The notes: generated by a model from the sequence alone, not told the origin. DNA of 64,000 nucleotides from Telmatactis stephensoni (GCA_029948255.1 JALIZF010001344.1:62001-126000); one strand, 5' to 3'; positions 23,072 through 34,974 are shown, counted from the first letter of the stretch. Numbers and translations: made by a program.

Positions 23072-23692
23072 ATGATTATCGTGGATTGCTCTTCTTTTGG
23101 GACGCTCAAAACACATACAAACGCATACGCCGTTCGCGGTAGACCCACACTAAAAGATGTCGAGCGTCAGTTTCGAACCGGGTCGTTCCGCGAACTCAAA
23201 AGCCAAAAGAACTACAGAGATACTCAAATGAACTCAAATGAAACTCAAATGAACTCAAATGTACTGAAATGTTACTCAGAGGTTACTGAAAGGTTCTTAA
23301 AGGAACAAACAAATACTAACTTTTTAGTAAGCAGGGACTTAGATGAGATCTACTCTGGAAATGAGAGAGACAGAGAAAATATCTCAAACGACGACGCCAT
23401 ATTGGAATCCTCCAAGAACAGTGCATTTACACAGCGAAAAAGCCTTGGACTTACGTCAGTGACCATGAGGATAAGTTTTTTGTGTATCATTTTGTTTTGC
23501 CTTATGATGTTGAGTAATTTCTCAAACAGTGTATCGCTCTTTCAAATAGTTATAATAGCATGGATGTTGATTGCTGTCAGAAAACTCATGTTATCAGAAA
23601 ACTCATTGTTATCAGAAAACTCATGCTATTTCAGTGCTGAAATACACGGTGGTCCTCGTAACGTCGGTGTTGAGTCCAGTGGTATGCATTAG
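23072..23692 (+). CDS. Uncertain membrane-protein-like frame running into the 84-bp repeat
   Basis: An open frame of about 206 residues from ATG 23072. It contains a short tandem peptide (TQMNSNE/TQMNSN) from an aactcaaatg microsatellite, an acidic middle and two hydrophobic segments (around RISFLCIILFCLMML and FQIVIIAWMLIAV). Its last 30 residues are encoded by the first unit of the 84-bp repeat (HGGPRNVGVESSG). No family was recognised. The composition, the repeat-derived tail and the lack of a visible promoter or splice partner make a real gene doubtful. It could be a terminal exon. Confidence 0.2.
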   Translation: MIIVDCSSFGTLKTHTNAYAVRGRPTLKDVERQFRTGSFRELKSQKNYRDTQMNSNETQMNSNVLKCYSEVTERFLKEQTNTNFLVSRDLDEIYSGNERDRENISNDDAILESSKNSAFTQRKSLGLTSVTMRISFLCIILFCLMMLSNFSNSVSLFQIVIIAWMLIAVRKLMLSENSLLSENSCYFSAEIHGGPRNVGVESSGMH

Positions 23693-23702
23693 AGTGTAGT
23701 TA

Positions 23703-23935
23703 GGCCAAGTTCAGACGTTGAACCTTTGCCGTGTCGAATCTAATAGTTGCATTTTGTAAATGAGAAGTGCGGCGTCTGAACCTATTGTATTTGACAGATT
23801 TGATTAAGTATTAAATTAAAATATTCAGTTTGAATCAAATTTGTCAAATTCATTTGGTTCAGAAGCCACACTTCTCATCCACAAAATGCAACAATTAGAT
23901 TCGACGCAGCAAAAGTTCAACGTCTGAACTTGGCC
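23703..23935. mobile_element. 233-bp Harbinger-like MITE
   Basis: Ends ggccaagttcagacgttgaa and its reverse complement are perfect over at least 20 bp. The element is bounded by TTA on both sides (23700-23702 and 23936-23938), and the surrounding 84-bp repeat shows the uninterrupted target, so the 3-bp duplication is clear. TWA target duplications are the hallmark of PIF/Harbinger elements. Non-coding. Confidence 0.75.
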
Positions 23936-24228
23936 TTAGTCAGGAAACTCAGCCCATTTGCTGAAATATACGGTGGTCCTCATAACGTCGGTGTTGAGTC
24001 AAGTGATATGTATTAGACTTTTGTTAGTCGGGACAGTCAGGCATTTTGCTGAAATGCTCGGTGGTCCTCGTTACGTCGGTGTTCAGTACAGTGGTATGTA
24101 TTAGGCTTTAGTCAGGAAACTCATGCTATTTGCTGAAATATACCGTGGTCCTCGCAACTTTGGTGTTGAGTCCAGTGGTATGTATTAGAGTGTAGTTATT
24201 CAGGAAACTCAGCCCATTTGCTGAAAAA

Positions 24229-24904
24229 GAGTCCCGAATAGCATAGTAAAATAAAAGTAAGTTGAGTTTAATTCCTCACGAATGTAAATATCACGATCGG
24301 GAGCGACTCTTCAGTGAATACCCCGTAGCATTAAAAATCACAACTGGACCTTAGTTATTTGTTTTATTATATATATTGCGAGCAAAAAATCATTTCTTTC
24401 GTTCAAACGTTGTTTATTCTCTCATAAACCACACTTTTTTGGTAGAATTCATGTTCGATCAATGACGTAACACACAAAAGGAAAAATTGAAAAAATATTA
24501 GTTAAAACAAACTTCCGTGGATCACCACAACACAAAGAAGACGATAGGGAATACCACGCTGTATTTCAAAATAGTTCTGTAGAGAAAACGCGGTTCAAAA
24601 CCGCCATCGTCCCTACAAACCGACGAGTGTCGATTTGTAATGCCCGCCAAAACCTTCATTTCAGGTCAAATTTCGATCTCCGTCATGTATTAACTATATT
24701 ATGAATACTTTCCTATCTTTCGGCTGATAGTAAACAGGCAAAACGTCAATGATTTTAGCTAGACCTTATAATCCGATTGACACGTTCTCACTTATGTACA
24801 ACATAGCGAACCACAAACGAAAATGACTAGGGATTATCTCCATAGCAACACATATTTTCGATAGACTCCCGGAGCGCATTTTTTAGGCGGTATAAGTTCG
24901 TCAT
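24229..24904. other. Non-repeat spacer inside the 84-bp array
   Basis: Unrelated sequence between forward units (to 24228) and the inverted block. No gene and no clear inverted termini are seen. It may be an element or the old sequence at an inversion breakpoint. Confidence 0.4.
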
Positions 24905-25478
24905 GATATTTCAGCAAATAGCATGAGTTTCCTGACTAAATTCTTATACATACTACTGGACTCAACAACGACGTTACGAGGATCACCGTGTATTTCAGCA
25001 AATGGGCTGAGTTTCCTGACAAACTACACTCCAATGCATACCACTGGACTCAACACCGACGTTACGAGGACCACGGTATATTTCAGCAAATAGCATGAGT
25101 TTTCTGACTAACTAAACTTTAATACATACCATTGGACTCAACACCGACGTGACGAGGACCGTGTATTTCAGCAAATAGCTTGAGTTTTCTGACTAAAGTC
25201 TAGTACATACCACTGGACTCAACAACGACGTTACAAGTACCACCGTGTTTTTCAGCAAATAGCATGAGTTTCCTGATTAAAGTGTAATACATACCACCGG
25301 CTGGACTCAACACCGACGTTACGAGGACCACCTTATATTTCAGCAAATAGCATGAGTTTCCGAACTAAAGTGTAGTACATACCATTGGACTCAACAACGA
25401 CGTTACGAGGACCACCGCCGTATAGATCAAAAAATAGCATGAATTTTCTTACTAACTAAAGTCTAATATATACCAATA
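24905..25478 (-). repeat. Inverted block of the 84-bp repeat
   Basis: About six to seven units read on the minus strand (cgacgttacgaggaccac, tcagcaaatagcatgag) before the array returns to forward orientation at about 25480. This indicates an inversion or a head-to-head insertion within the array. Confidence 0.88.
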
Positions 25479-25888
25479 TACCAGGAAACACAGCCCATTT
25501 GCTTAAATACACGGTGGTCCTCGTAACGTCGGTGTTGAGTCCAGTGGTATGTATAAGAATTTAGTCAGAAAACTCATGCTATTTGCTGAAATATACCGTG
25601 GTCCTCGTAACGTCGGTGTTGAGTCCAGTGGTTTGAATTAAACTTTAGTCAGGAAACTCATGCTATTTGCTGAAATATACGGTGGTCCTCGTAACGTCGG
25701 TGTTGAGTCTATTGGTATGTATCAGACTTTAGTCAAGAAACTCATGCTATTTGCTGAAATATACGGTGGTCCTGGTAACGTCGGTGTTGAGTCAAGTGAT
25801 ATGTATTAGACTTTACTTAGTCAGAAAACTCATGCTATTTGCTGAAATATACGGTGGTCCTCGTAATGTCGGTGTTGAGTCTAGTGGT

Positions 25889-27074
25889 GGCTGTGTTTTC
25901 ACTAGGACAATTTAGACTAGTTTAACTCAGAAACTCCGGAAATACAGTGAAAACAGCCTAGAAAAAGTTAAGCGAGTTAAAAATGCAGTGTTTTCACTTG
26001 TAAAATTGTCGCTAAAACACCGGAAATCGCGTCCAAGTTAGACTACCTAGCAAGAGTTTGGGTTTTGGTCGAGAGTCGAGAGTCGAGAGTCGAGAGTACC
26101 AGGTCGAGAGTCGAGAGTAAAAGTCGAGAGTCAAGACTACCATGTCGAGAGTCCAGAAATCTATGGAATGAGTGGAAACGTATTATAAGGCGGCCAAACA
26201 AAGCAAACAAAACATATCACCTGTGATAGCAAAAGCTTGCTTCTAGACAACTTGACCCGAGCTTTGTTTATTTAGCGGCTAGATATTGAAACTGCACCGT
26301 AAACTAGTACCATATGTCACGCAAGTTTCGCAATCGCGTGTGCATGGTCTATAGCTTTCCATAATTAATGGTCTTAAAAAAATCACTGCAACATTGCATC
26401 GCGACCAGAAAATTACGTGGTATTTTCTGTGTTTTATTACTGGTTCAAAGAAAATACCAAATTTCGGCTGTAAGTGATGACAAATGATAAACATATGTAC
26501 GTGCGTGATATGTTTTGTGGCGTTTCGAATTTTGCGAAAAACTGGCCGGCTTATAATACGTTTCTACTCATTCTATAGTTTTCTGGACTCTCGACATGGT
26601 AGTCTTGACTCTCGACTTTTACTCTCGACTCTCGACCTGGTACTCTCGACTCTCGACTCTCGACCAAAACCCAAACTCACCTAGCAAGATGGTCTAACTT
26701 GTCCTCCCAGCTCAATCAACCAATGGGAGCACGCTAGTTGACAGATATCGGTCTCATTATTTACTTAATGCGTGTTATCATACAACAGACAACCCTAGAA
26801 TCGTTCTTAAAGAAGAGAATATTGTATATTTTAAAGAATAATTCCTCCTTTTTAACTTAATAGACAATTATTTCTTATGGAGAGTTGTTAAACTTTGTAT
26901 TTTTTTGACTGCTTGCTTTGGAAATGACCGTTGGTAATTAGATCCATTCATGTAATGGCACCGCAAACTTTGCTAGTGAAAACACCGGAAAAGTTGCACT
27001 AGTCTAAAGTTGGTCTGTACACAAACACCTAAAGGAATGTTAAGCTAGTAAAATGTCCTAGTGAAAACACAGCC
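25889..27074. mobile_element. 1.19-kb inverted-repeat DNA element inside the array
   Basis: Starts ggctgtgttttcactaggac and ends with the exact reverse complement, gtcctagtgaaaacacagcc. Comparing with intact 84-bp units (ctagtggtatgtact), the bases GGT appear on both sides, so a 3-bp target duplication is likely. The inner TIR zone also pairs (cggaaatc.. against gatttccgg-like motifs) only weakly. No transposase frame is present. It carries a second element at 26054-26678. The superfamily is uncertain; 3-bp duplications occur in Harbinger and CACTA groups. Confidence 0.75.
26054..26678. mobile_element. 625-bp nested MULE-like element with 9-bp target duplication
   Basis: The termini gagtttgggttttggtcgag and the reverse complement at 26659-26678 are perfect. 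The inverted arms continue for about 170 bp and contain a gtcgaga tandem stretch plus acgtattataaggc and gccttataatacgt-like motifs. The 9 bases acctagcaa occur directly outside both ends (26045-26053 and 26679-26687). A 9-bp duplication with long terminal repeats is typical of Mutator-like elements. No transposase is encoded. Confidence 0.82.
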
Positions 27075-27599
27075 GGTATGTACTAGTAATGTAACGTCGG
27101 TGTTGAGTCTATTGGTATGTATTAGACTTTAGTCAGGAAGCTCATGCTATTTGCTGAAATACACGGTGATCCTCGTAAAGTCGGTGTTGAGTCTATTGGT
27201 ATATATTAGACTTTAGTTAGTAAGAAAATTCATGCTATTTGTTGATCTATACGGCGGTGGTCCTCGTAACGTCGTTGTTGAGTCCAATGGTATGTACTAC
27301 ACTTTGGTTCGGAAACTCATGCTATTTGCTGAAATATAAGGTGGTCCTCGTAACGTCGGTGTTGAGTCCAGTGGTATGCATAAGAGTATAGTTAGTCAGG
27401 AAACTCATGCTATTTGCTGCAATATACGGTGGTACTTGTAACGTCGGTGTTGAGTCTATTGGTATGTATCAGACTTTAGTCAAGAAACTCATGTTATTTG
27501 CTCAAATACACGGTGGTCCTGGTAACGTCGGTAGTGAGTCCAGTGGTATGTATTAGAGTGTAGTTAGTCAGGAAACTCACCCATTTGCTGAAAAACACG

Positions 27600-28085
27600 G
27601 TGGTCCTCGTAACGTCGGTGTACGGTGCACAGAGTGTGTTTTTACTTGCTATAAACTCTAAGTTCTTCCTCATCATACCCTGGTCCTCGTAACGTCGGTG
27701 TAGAGTCACACAGTGTGTTTTTACTTCTTATAAACTCTTAGTACTTTCTGATCATATCCCGGTCCTCGTAATGTCGGTGTACAGTCACACAGTGTGTTTT
27801 TACTTTCTATAAACTCTTAGTACTTGCTTATCATACCCTGGTCCTCGTAACGTCGGTGTACAGTCACACAGTGTGTTTTTACTTCTTATAAACTCTTAGT
27901 ACTTTCTGATCATATCCCGGTCCTCGTAATGTCGGTGTATAGTCACACAGTGTGTTTTTACTTCCTATGAACTATTGGTACTTGCTGATCATACCCTGGT
28001 CCTCGTAATGTCGGTGTACAGTCACACAGTGTGTTTTTACTTCTTATAAACTCTTAGTACTTTCTGATCATATCCCGGTCCTCGT
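27600..28085 (+). repeat. Variant 80-bp repeat sub-array
   Basis: About six units sharing only the core ggtcctcgtaa(c/t)gtcggtgt with the 84-bp repeat, then continuing with cacacagtgtgtttttact and cttataaactcttagtac. Two different repeats have therefore been joined to one conserved core. Confidence 0.8.
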
Positions 28086-29789
28086 AACGTCGGTGTTGAG
28101 TCTATTGGTATGTATCAGACTTTAGTCAGGAAACTCATGCTATTTGCTGAAATATACGGTGGTCCTCTTATCGTCGGTTTTGAGCACAGTGGTATGAATT
28201 AGAGTTTAATTTGTAAGTAAGATCATTATATTTGCTGGAATACACTGTAGTACTCGTGACGTCGGTGTTGAGTTCAGTGGTATGCATTAGAGTTTAGTTA
28301 GTCAGGAAACTCAGCCCATTTGTTGAAAAACACGGTGGTCCTCGTAACGTCGGTGTTGAGTCCAGTGGTATGTATTAGACTTTTGTTAGTAGGGACAGTC
28401 ATGCTATTTGTTGAAATGCTCGGTGATCCTCGCTACGTCGATGTTGAGTCCACTGGTATGCATTAATTTTTTTTTGTCAGCAAGATCATTACATTTGCTG
28501 AAATACACGGTGGTCCTCGTAACGTCGGTGTTGAGTCCAGTGGTATGCATTAGAGTTTAGTTATTCAGGAAACTCAGCCCATTTGTTGAAAAACACGGTA
28601 GTCCTCGTAACGTCGGTGTTGAGTCTATTGGTATATATTAGACTTTAGTTAGTAAGAAAATTCATGCTATTTGTTGATCTATACGGCGGTGGTCCTCGTA
28701 ACGTCGTTGTTGAGTCCAATGGTATGTACTACACTTTAGTTCGGAAACTCATGCTATTTGCAGAAATATACGGTGGTCCTCGTAACGTCGGTGTTGAGTC
28801 TATTGGTATGTATCAGACTTTAGTCAAGAAACTCATGCTATTTGTGAAAAACACGGTGGTCCTCGTAACGTCGGTGTTCAGTACAGTGGTATGTTTTACA
28901 CTTTAGTCAGGAAACTCGTGCTATTTGCTGAAATACACGGTGGTCCTCGTAACGTCGGTGTTGAGTCCAGTGGTATATATTACACTTAAGTCAGGAAACT
29001 CATGCTATTTGTGAAAAATACGGTGGTCCTCGTAACGTCGGTGTTGAGTCCAGTGGTATGTATTACACTTTAGTTAGTCAGAAAACTCATGCTATTTGCT
29101 GAAATATACGGTGGTCATCGTAACGTCGGTGTTGAGTCCAGTGGTATGCATTAGAGTGTAGTTAGTCAGGAAACTCACCCATTTGCTGAAAAACACGGTG
29201 GTCCTCGTAACGTCGGTATTGAGTCTAGTGGTATGTACGAGACTTTAGTCAGGAAACTCATGCTATTTGTGAAATATATATAGGGTGGTCCTCCTAACGT
29301 CGGTGTTGAGTCTACTGGTATGTATTAGACTTTAGTCAGGAAACTCATGCTATTTGCTGAAATATACCTTGGTCCTCTTAACGTCGGTGTTGAGTACAGT
29401 GGTATGAATTAGAGTTTAGTTTGAAAGTAAGATCATTATATTTGCTGAAATACACGGTTGTTCTCGTTACGTCGGTGTTGAGTTCAGTGGTATGCATTAG
29501 AGTTTAGTTAGTCAGGAAACGCAGCCAATTTGCTTGGCTGCGTACAGTGAGTACAGTGGTATGTATTAGGCTTTAGTCAGGAAACTCATGCTATTTGCTG
29601 AAATACACGGTGGTCCTCGTAACGTCGGTATTGAGTCTAGTGGTATGTACTAGACTTTAGTCAGGAAACTCATGCTTTTTGTGAAATATACGGTGGTCCT
29701 CGTAACGTCGGTATTGAGTCTAGTGGTATGTACAAGACTTTAATCAGGAAACTCATGCTATTTGTGAAATATACGTTAGTAGTAGGAAA

Positions 29790-30015
29790 AGGACAGTTCT
29801 AAGACCGGTGCAGCCGGTACAGCCCCCCCTCCCCCCCCCCCCCCCAACCCCCAGCCCGGTAGGGCTACCTCCCCTCTCTGGGGTATGGGGTACGACCCCT
29901 CCCCCTACTAGCCCGGTAGGGCTACCCCTCTCCCAGGGGTATGATGAGGTACGACCCTCCCCCTCGAGCCTGGTAGGGCTACCCCTTTCTGAGGTACGGT
30001 GGGGTACGAGGGTGG
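29790..30015. repeat. GC-rich tandem block with poly-C tract
   Basis: A C-rich run (29826-29845) precedes three imperfect copies of a roughly 55-bp unit containing agcccggtagggctacc and ggggtatg-ggtacgacc. Each agcccggtagggct core is itself palindromic. The region is far richer in GC than its surroundings. Frames on both strands are proline- or glycine-rich artefacts of the repeat. Confidence 0.75.
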
Positions 30016-30958
30016 TACAACGAGACATGAATGGGGTACGAGCGCAGCGAGTTTCCGGTACAGAGATTACGGGGTCGATGACGTCATTGGTGGTGTAATA
30101 ATCACCAACAATTTTCCTCTCTTTTGAATCCTCCTAATTCGTAAATCGTATCCTATTAATATATTTTGTTCTAATTCTTAAATGGTATCCAATTAAAGAA
30201 GTAGCAAAAGTGGCCACAAAGAATCATAGTTTTAGATTTTCTAAACCTATGTGCGTGACGGTTATTATTTTAGAAACGGCCACCTGTAAATCTATTGTTT
30301 TTGAAACTCGTGTTTACAGTTTGTACAAGAATTGTTTTCAGAGTCATTAATTTCATCGATTCTAAAGGCATATTACAATCAAAATTATAGATTTAAAAGA
30401 CATAAGTGTCAGGATCTCGAAAGGAGGAAAAAGGGGGTTTGACGAAAACGAAATCGTACTGATTTTTCGCCATAAACATGAGAGCGAGGCCGAAACGCAG
30501 TGATGTGATGAATACAGATTATGCATAGTAATTAGAAAGTTTATTGACTTTGTGTTTAATCTTGTTAAACAATAAAACCACCAGCACGATTTTGTTTCTC
30601 TTTTTGCTCTTTATTCCATAACACATCTAAACGAGTATCCATACAGATTGTATATTGGAAAAATATGTTCCATCTTGCAAACAACAATAAAAGCTACACA
30701 CGTTATCTAATCGAATTACAACTGACTTAAATTTATTTTTAGATGGACTGTACTATTCCATTGTCTTTATTAGAATAACATTGTGGCTGAAAAAAGCCTA
30801 AGGGCTAGGGGCACGCTTCTTTGCATGTGAAACGAACTGCGTAAAACAAAGGAGAAGGGGCATCCTACCGCTACTACATAGAGACACCCTCTCTCATGTG
30901 AACGGGCCCTGTGCAGAGACATTAGAAGAGATTCAACGCTTCGTATATGTAATAGGAC

Positions 30959-31099
30959 TCCATGCTGTCCAATTTGAAAATAATTGAACTCAAAAAATTC
31001 CTCTGACTGCCAAATTGGACTCGGCCTGCGGCCTCGTCCAATTTTGGCAGTCCTCGGAATTTTCTTCGTCCAATTATTTTCAAATTGGACAAGCATGGA
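30959..31099. repeat. 141-bp hairpin element
   Basis: tccatgctgtccaatttgaa on the left pairs with ttcaaattggacaagcatgga on the right, and the imperfect pairing continues to a tight centre (cggcctgcggcc). Related tgtccaattt motifs occur again at 31168-31215, suggesting a local family. Confidence 0.7.
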
Positions 31100-32044
31100 T
31101 TCCTGTTACTTATTAATTATATAGCTGCCTCTAAATCCAATATTATGAGCACTTATCTCTATTTTTTGGTAAACTGTCCAATTTCAAGTGTCCAATTTAA
31201 GAAAAATTGGACAGTCAACCAAAATTAAAGAAAAATCTATCTGTTGGCAATATGTGATTTAGAAGCAGCTATATAATTAGAATAGAAATATAACGCTCGC
31301 AGGCATAAATATGTTCAGCCTTCTAAATATGTTTGTGGCTTTGAAGTCTGCAGAATAAATCTTACTGATCATGAAATAGAGAGTTCTTGATTATGTTAAT
31401 TTTTAACAAACAGAAGACGTAGTTGCGAGCAGACCTGTTCCAAATTGAAAAGCTTCGAAAACAAGCCGAAAAACGGAAAAGGAATATAGGAACTGATGTG
31501 GAGCTGGAATACAATCAGCATCGACAGTATCACTTATCGTTCAAGTAATATACAGGGCGCGTAATTCTCTGTCGCAAGGCAGCGTTGTATCTGTGTAAAG
31601 ATCCGGAACTGAAGGCAAACCGGTAAAGCGCGCCATCGAGTTCCTCTGCCCCGTATTTTTTGAACTCAGTCAAAAGACAAACTTTTCGTATTGAATACAA
31701 ACAAGAGAAGATTAATTCGTAAGTAAAAATTTTGAACATAATCTCCTGCAAAAAAAAAAAAACTATGATAACTAATCTGAATTGACTATGAAATAATTCT
31801 CCGTATTTTCCGCACATAAACATCGACTTTAATGATTTTTTTTTGGCATTGTCCGGTTATAAGTTAGGATATGTTTGAAAATTAAAAACATTTCCCCTCC
31901 AAAAATGTGGAAAGATATTAGTTTTACATTTTTTCTATATATAGTGCTATTTTCCAAGTTTCAGTATTACACGATTTCAGTGTTGGTATTTTTACCGGTA
32001 TTCTTATTTTGTAAACTTCGTGAAAAGACGGGTTAAAGATTTCT

Positions 32045-32125
32045 ATAATATTGAATGGGACTTGAACCCTTGTCCCTAACCCTAACCCTTTCACTTACCA
32101 CTACGCCACCAGATATGTTCGTTGA
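32045..32125 (-). repeat. tRNA-like SINE remnant
   Basis: On the minus strand, tggtggcgtagtggtaagtg is a good pol III A box context, and about 30 bp later gggttcaagtccc fits a B box. The piece between contains two ttaggg hexamers. No clean cloverleaf with a CCA-ready acceptor stem can be drawn, so this is a tRNA-derived repeat rather than a working tRNA gene. Confidence 0.5.
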
Positions 32126-33491
32126 GTTTTTACTTCACTTAAAAGTATTCACTTGAAAGCGTTTTTCAGAATTGTACTTTTTAAATTAAAAAGAAATACC
32201 TTTTACTCGAATATAGATTTTGATTTAACAACTCAACCACAACCATAACAAAAACAATAACAACAACAACTCAGTCAATTTGTTTGGATTCAAGTTTGTT
32301 TCTTTGTCTTCCGATCAAAAATAGTGGTCGGGAGGCCATTTTCAGTCTCCATCATACCATAGCGAACCATCATTTAAGGTGGCCCGTACCTATTGATTTG
32401 TTTGTCAGACATAATTACGTCTTTTTACATCAAAACCTTGTCCGGTTTCAGAGAAATTTGCAGGCATTTGTCTACAAGCCTTGAAATTTGTACCGATGAT
32501 GATTTTTCTGCGAATTGGTCATAAATCCCAAATTCTAAGGTGATTTATTTTTCTATTTCATTAATCCAGTATGAAGGCAACAGGACTGCATACAACATGT
32601 ATCGCGCCAATTTAATCCTTATAAGTTGCGATACAAAATTTGCGCTGCCTGTTACGACGCAAATTATGTAGTCAAAATACCGCCAAAATCTCAACAAAAT
32701 TTCAAAAACAGCGAGAACCGTATCTGCTATAAGAAAGACAAATGCCAGTTGTAACTTGTGAACAAAATATAGAGACATGAGAAGCTAAACGCCAATGTTA
32801 TCCTCAAGCAAACTTAGAGAGTAATTTTTGTGACCACGAGGTGAACGTTGCGAATTTGTATTCCTTCGACTTCTACAAATTCTGTCGAATTGTTTTGTGA
32901 AATTTTCAGGGTATGGGATAGAACAAGATGTCAAAATACCTGTTGCCAAGTGTCTTTGTCTTTGCTGCACTAGGTATATCAGTAAGCTTCAAAAGTAAGC
33001 AAGTACATCAAGTCGACGTTCGGGCGGCCAAGGTAAAACCCTCACGGTTTGTTAATTTATTCAAAACAACACCTTATTATCTGTTGCAAAATTCCACACG
33101 GGATTCAGACTCAGAAGCAATTGGATTCAGAGAACTACTGTCGACTTTATTCCCAAAAGTCTAGATCCCGTGCGGAATTGACCTGACTTGTAGTATAGGG
33201 TTACCTTAGGTGGTAGGGCGCCCCTTCTCCTTTGCTTTACACAGTTCGTTTCACATGCAAAGGAGGGTGCCCCTAGGGGATAGGGCTTCCCTAGCCCATA
33301 GGTGTGACGAAAAGTGATTATTTAGAGTTAATTAGTATCAGTTAATCAAGTTCTGAACTAGTTCATTAGTGTCTTTAGTAATGTATATAGTAGTATATTT
33401 AGAATATTATAAAATAGTATATATAATAGCATATTTCAGAAAGTTCAAAACTTCGAACTTTTTCCTGCAATTTTTTAAGCAATGTGCGTCT

Positions 33492-33601
33492 GGGCCAGGT
33501 TGTTCGAAAACCGATTAGCGCTAATCCTGGGTTAACTCTAAGGAAAGCATTCGCAGTTAATCCTGGTATAGCGCTAAAATCCACTTTCGAACAGCCGGGC
33601 C
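33492..33601. mobile_element. 110-bp MITE
   Basis: gggccaggttgttcgaaaac at the left is matched inverted by tttcgaacagccgggcc at the right. The interior also pairs (agcgctaatcctgg and ccaggattaactgcg-like). It is small, self-complementary and non-coding. Confidence 0.65.
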
Positions 33602-34974
33602 TTGTTGCAGAGTGTATCATCGCGGAAGGTCGTGCAACGCAACAGCAACCTTTCGAAGTATATAGCCAATCAGAATTACTAATTCATAAAGATATATCAT
33701 TGTTTAATATATTTGTTATATTTCAACACTCCAACATTTCAACATCTAGAATTGCAGAGTAAATTGCAGAAAAGAATTACAGCGTGTATCAGCGCCTTTA
33801 AACGAATAGCTATCTGCTATGTTAGTTTGTAATATTATTTGCCTTTTATCGCGTAGAAAATTGTGCAAAAATTCATATTTCCAGAAACATATGTTACGAG
33901 GGAAATCTCGATAGAGCTGGTACCGTTCGAATGGTTTTATTGTCGCCTGACTTCTGCTCTTACTCTCTGAGCAGAGAGTTTTAGTGTATTTCTACTAGTT
34001 TTCTAAAGACTAATAATTGACAGTGTCTATCATTCACACGTGGGGCTGGTTGTACTCTAAGATTGGTCTAAAGAAATCATACGACTATTAGACATTGTAG
34101 GAGCTTCGTGAGATTCTAATAAGAAAACCAGGATTCTGATATGAAGAAAGACTAAGAAAAATGACTAAAGTTATACGTACTTGTGACAAAAGTGAAGGGT
34201 CATCCTACTATGTAAAATGATTAAAGAAATATAAGAAAACTAAGTAAAACTAGGCACAAAGGTGGGCATAGGGCGAACACACCTTTGGTAAATAATAAGG
34301 CGTGGCCTCGCTAAGTCCTATACTCCAAAAAGGCGTCCAATTCCTGTTATCTAATATCTAGGTAGACCTGACACACCTGGCGCCTGAGTGTCTACCAATT
34401 TTCCCAACGGATAAATACAGAAAATTACTAAACTGTTAAGAAACGTCAAAATGTCATTCTAGTTCCTATGAATAGATATAAATATTTACCTAACTTTTAA
34501 ATTCCAAAGTTTCAAACTAATTCTTAATTAATTATTGTTGTATGTAGTAAACTATTGGTTTTCTCTTCCATAACACATACATAGAGTGATTTTATTGAAC
34601 TCGTGAAAGAAAGATGTGTAGTTTTTTCTAGTTAATTAATAAAGAATCAAAAGAAAAATGAAGTAGGTTTAAGAAGGTCTAACTTGCGTGTTTATCAAAT
34701 TGTTAATCGTATTTTTCCCCTTGACTTCTGACGTCCCTTTGGCTTTCAGCTTGAGAAACGGCCTTTCGCTTCGTCTCAAGTCAGAAAAGCTCTAGCTGTT
34801 GGCAATGTTTTTGATCTGTACCTGACGAGAATGATATAAAATTATCTCTGCGAAATCCTGTACTGCCTCAGGCAGTTTTGTCCAAGATTGTAGATTGACT
34901 CGATTTAATTCCCTCTCCTTCTTTTTCTCCCTCTCTTTCTCTTCCTCCCCCACCCGGCTTCCCTCCCTTAGTTT

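Larger units (their letters stand above)
23576..29782 (+). repeat. 84-bp tandem/interspersed repeat array
   Basis: About 50 copies of a unit of 84 bp (88 bp in copies with an extra TTAG). Each carries ggtggtcctcgtaacgtcgg, then tgttgagtccagtggtatg, a variable tattagactttagt, and caggaaactcatgctatttg. Divergence between copies is low to moderate. 84 bp equals 28 codons, which is why short repeated peptides appear in frame, but stops recur and no continuous coding frame exists. The array is interrupted at 23703-23935, 24229-24904 and 25889-27074, and one block (24905-25478) is inverted. The region from 27600 to 28085 has a variant unit. Confidence 0.9.
30100..34870. other. No protein gene seen
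   Basis: AT-rich sequence with scattered repeats listed separately (30959-31099, 32045-32125, 33492-33601). A block at about 30797-30880 reappears inverted at 33215-33292 (ccccttctcctttg and cagttcgtttcacatgcaaa), marking two copies of one dispersed repeat. Short frames at 31530-31823, 32284-32484, 32545-32778 and 32928-33164 show no recognisable domain. The last begins with a hydrophobic segment and cannot be excluded as an exon. Confidence 0.4.

Noticed and set aside
28664..28906. An 80-codon frame with GGPRNVGVES repeats
   Set aside because: It arises because the 84-bp unit equals 28 codons. Stops and indels interrupt it in neighbouring units.
23576..29782. Possible CRISPR-like array
   Set aside because: Units are contiguous or irregular, the sequence between cores is itself repeated, the genome is eukaryotic, and no cas-like gene is present.
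29753..30098. Proline-rich frame and its antisense glycine-rich partner
   Set aside because: Both are explained by GC-rich tandem units and a poly-C run.
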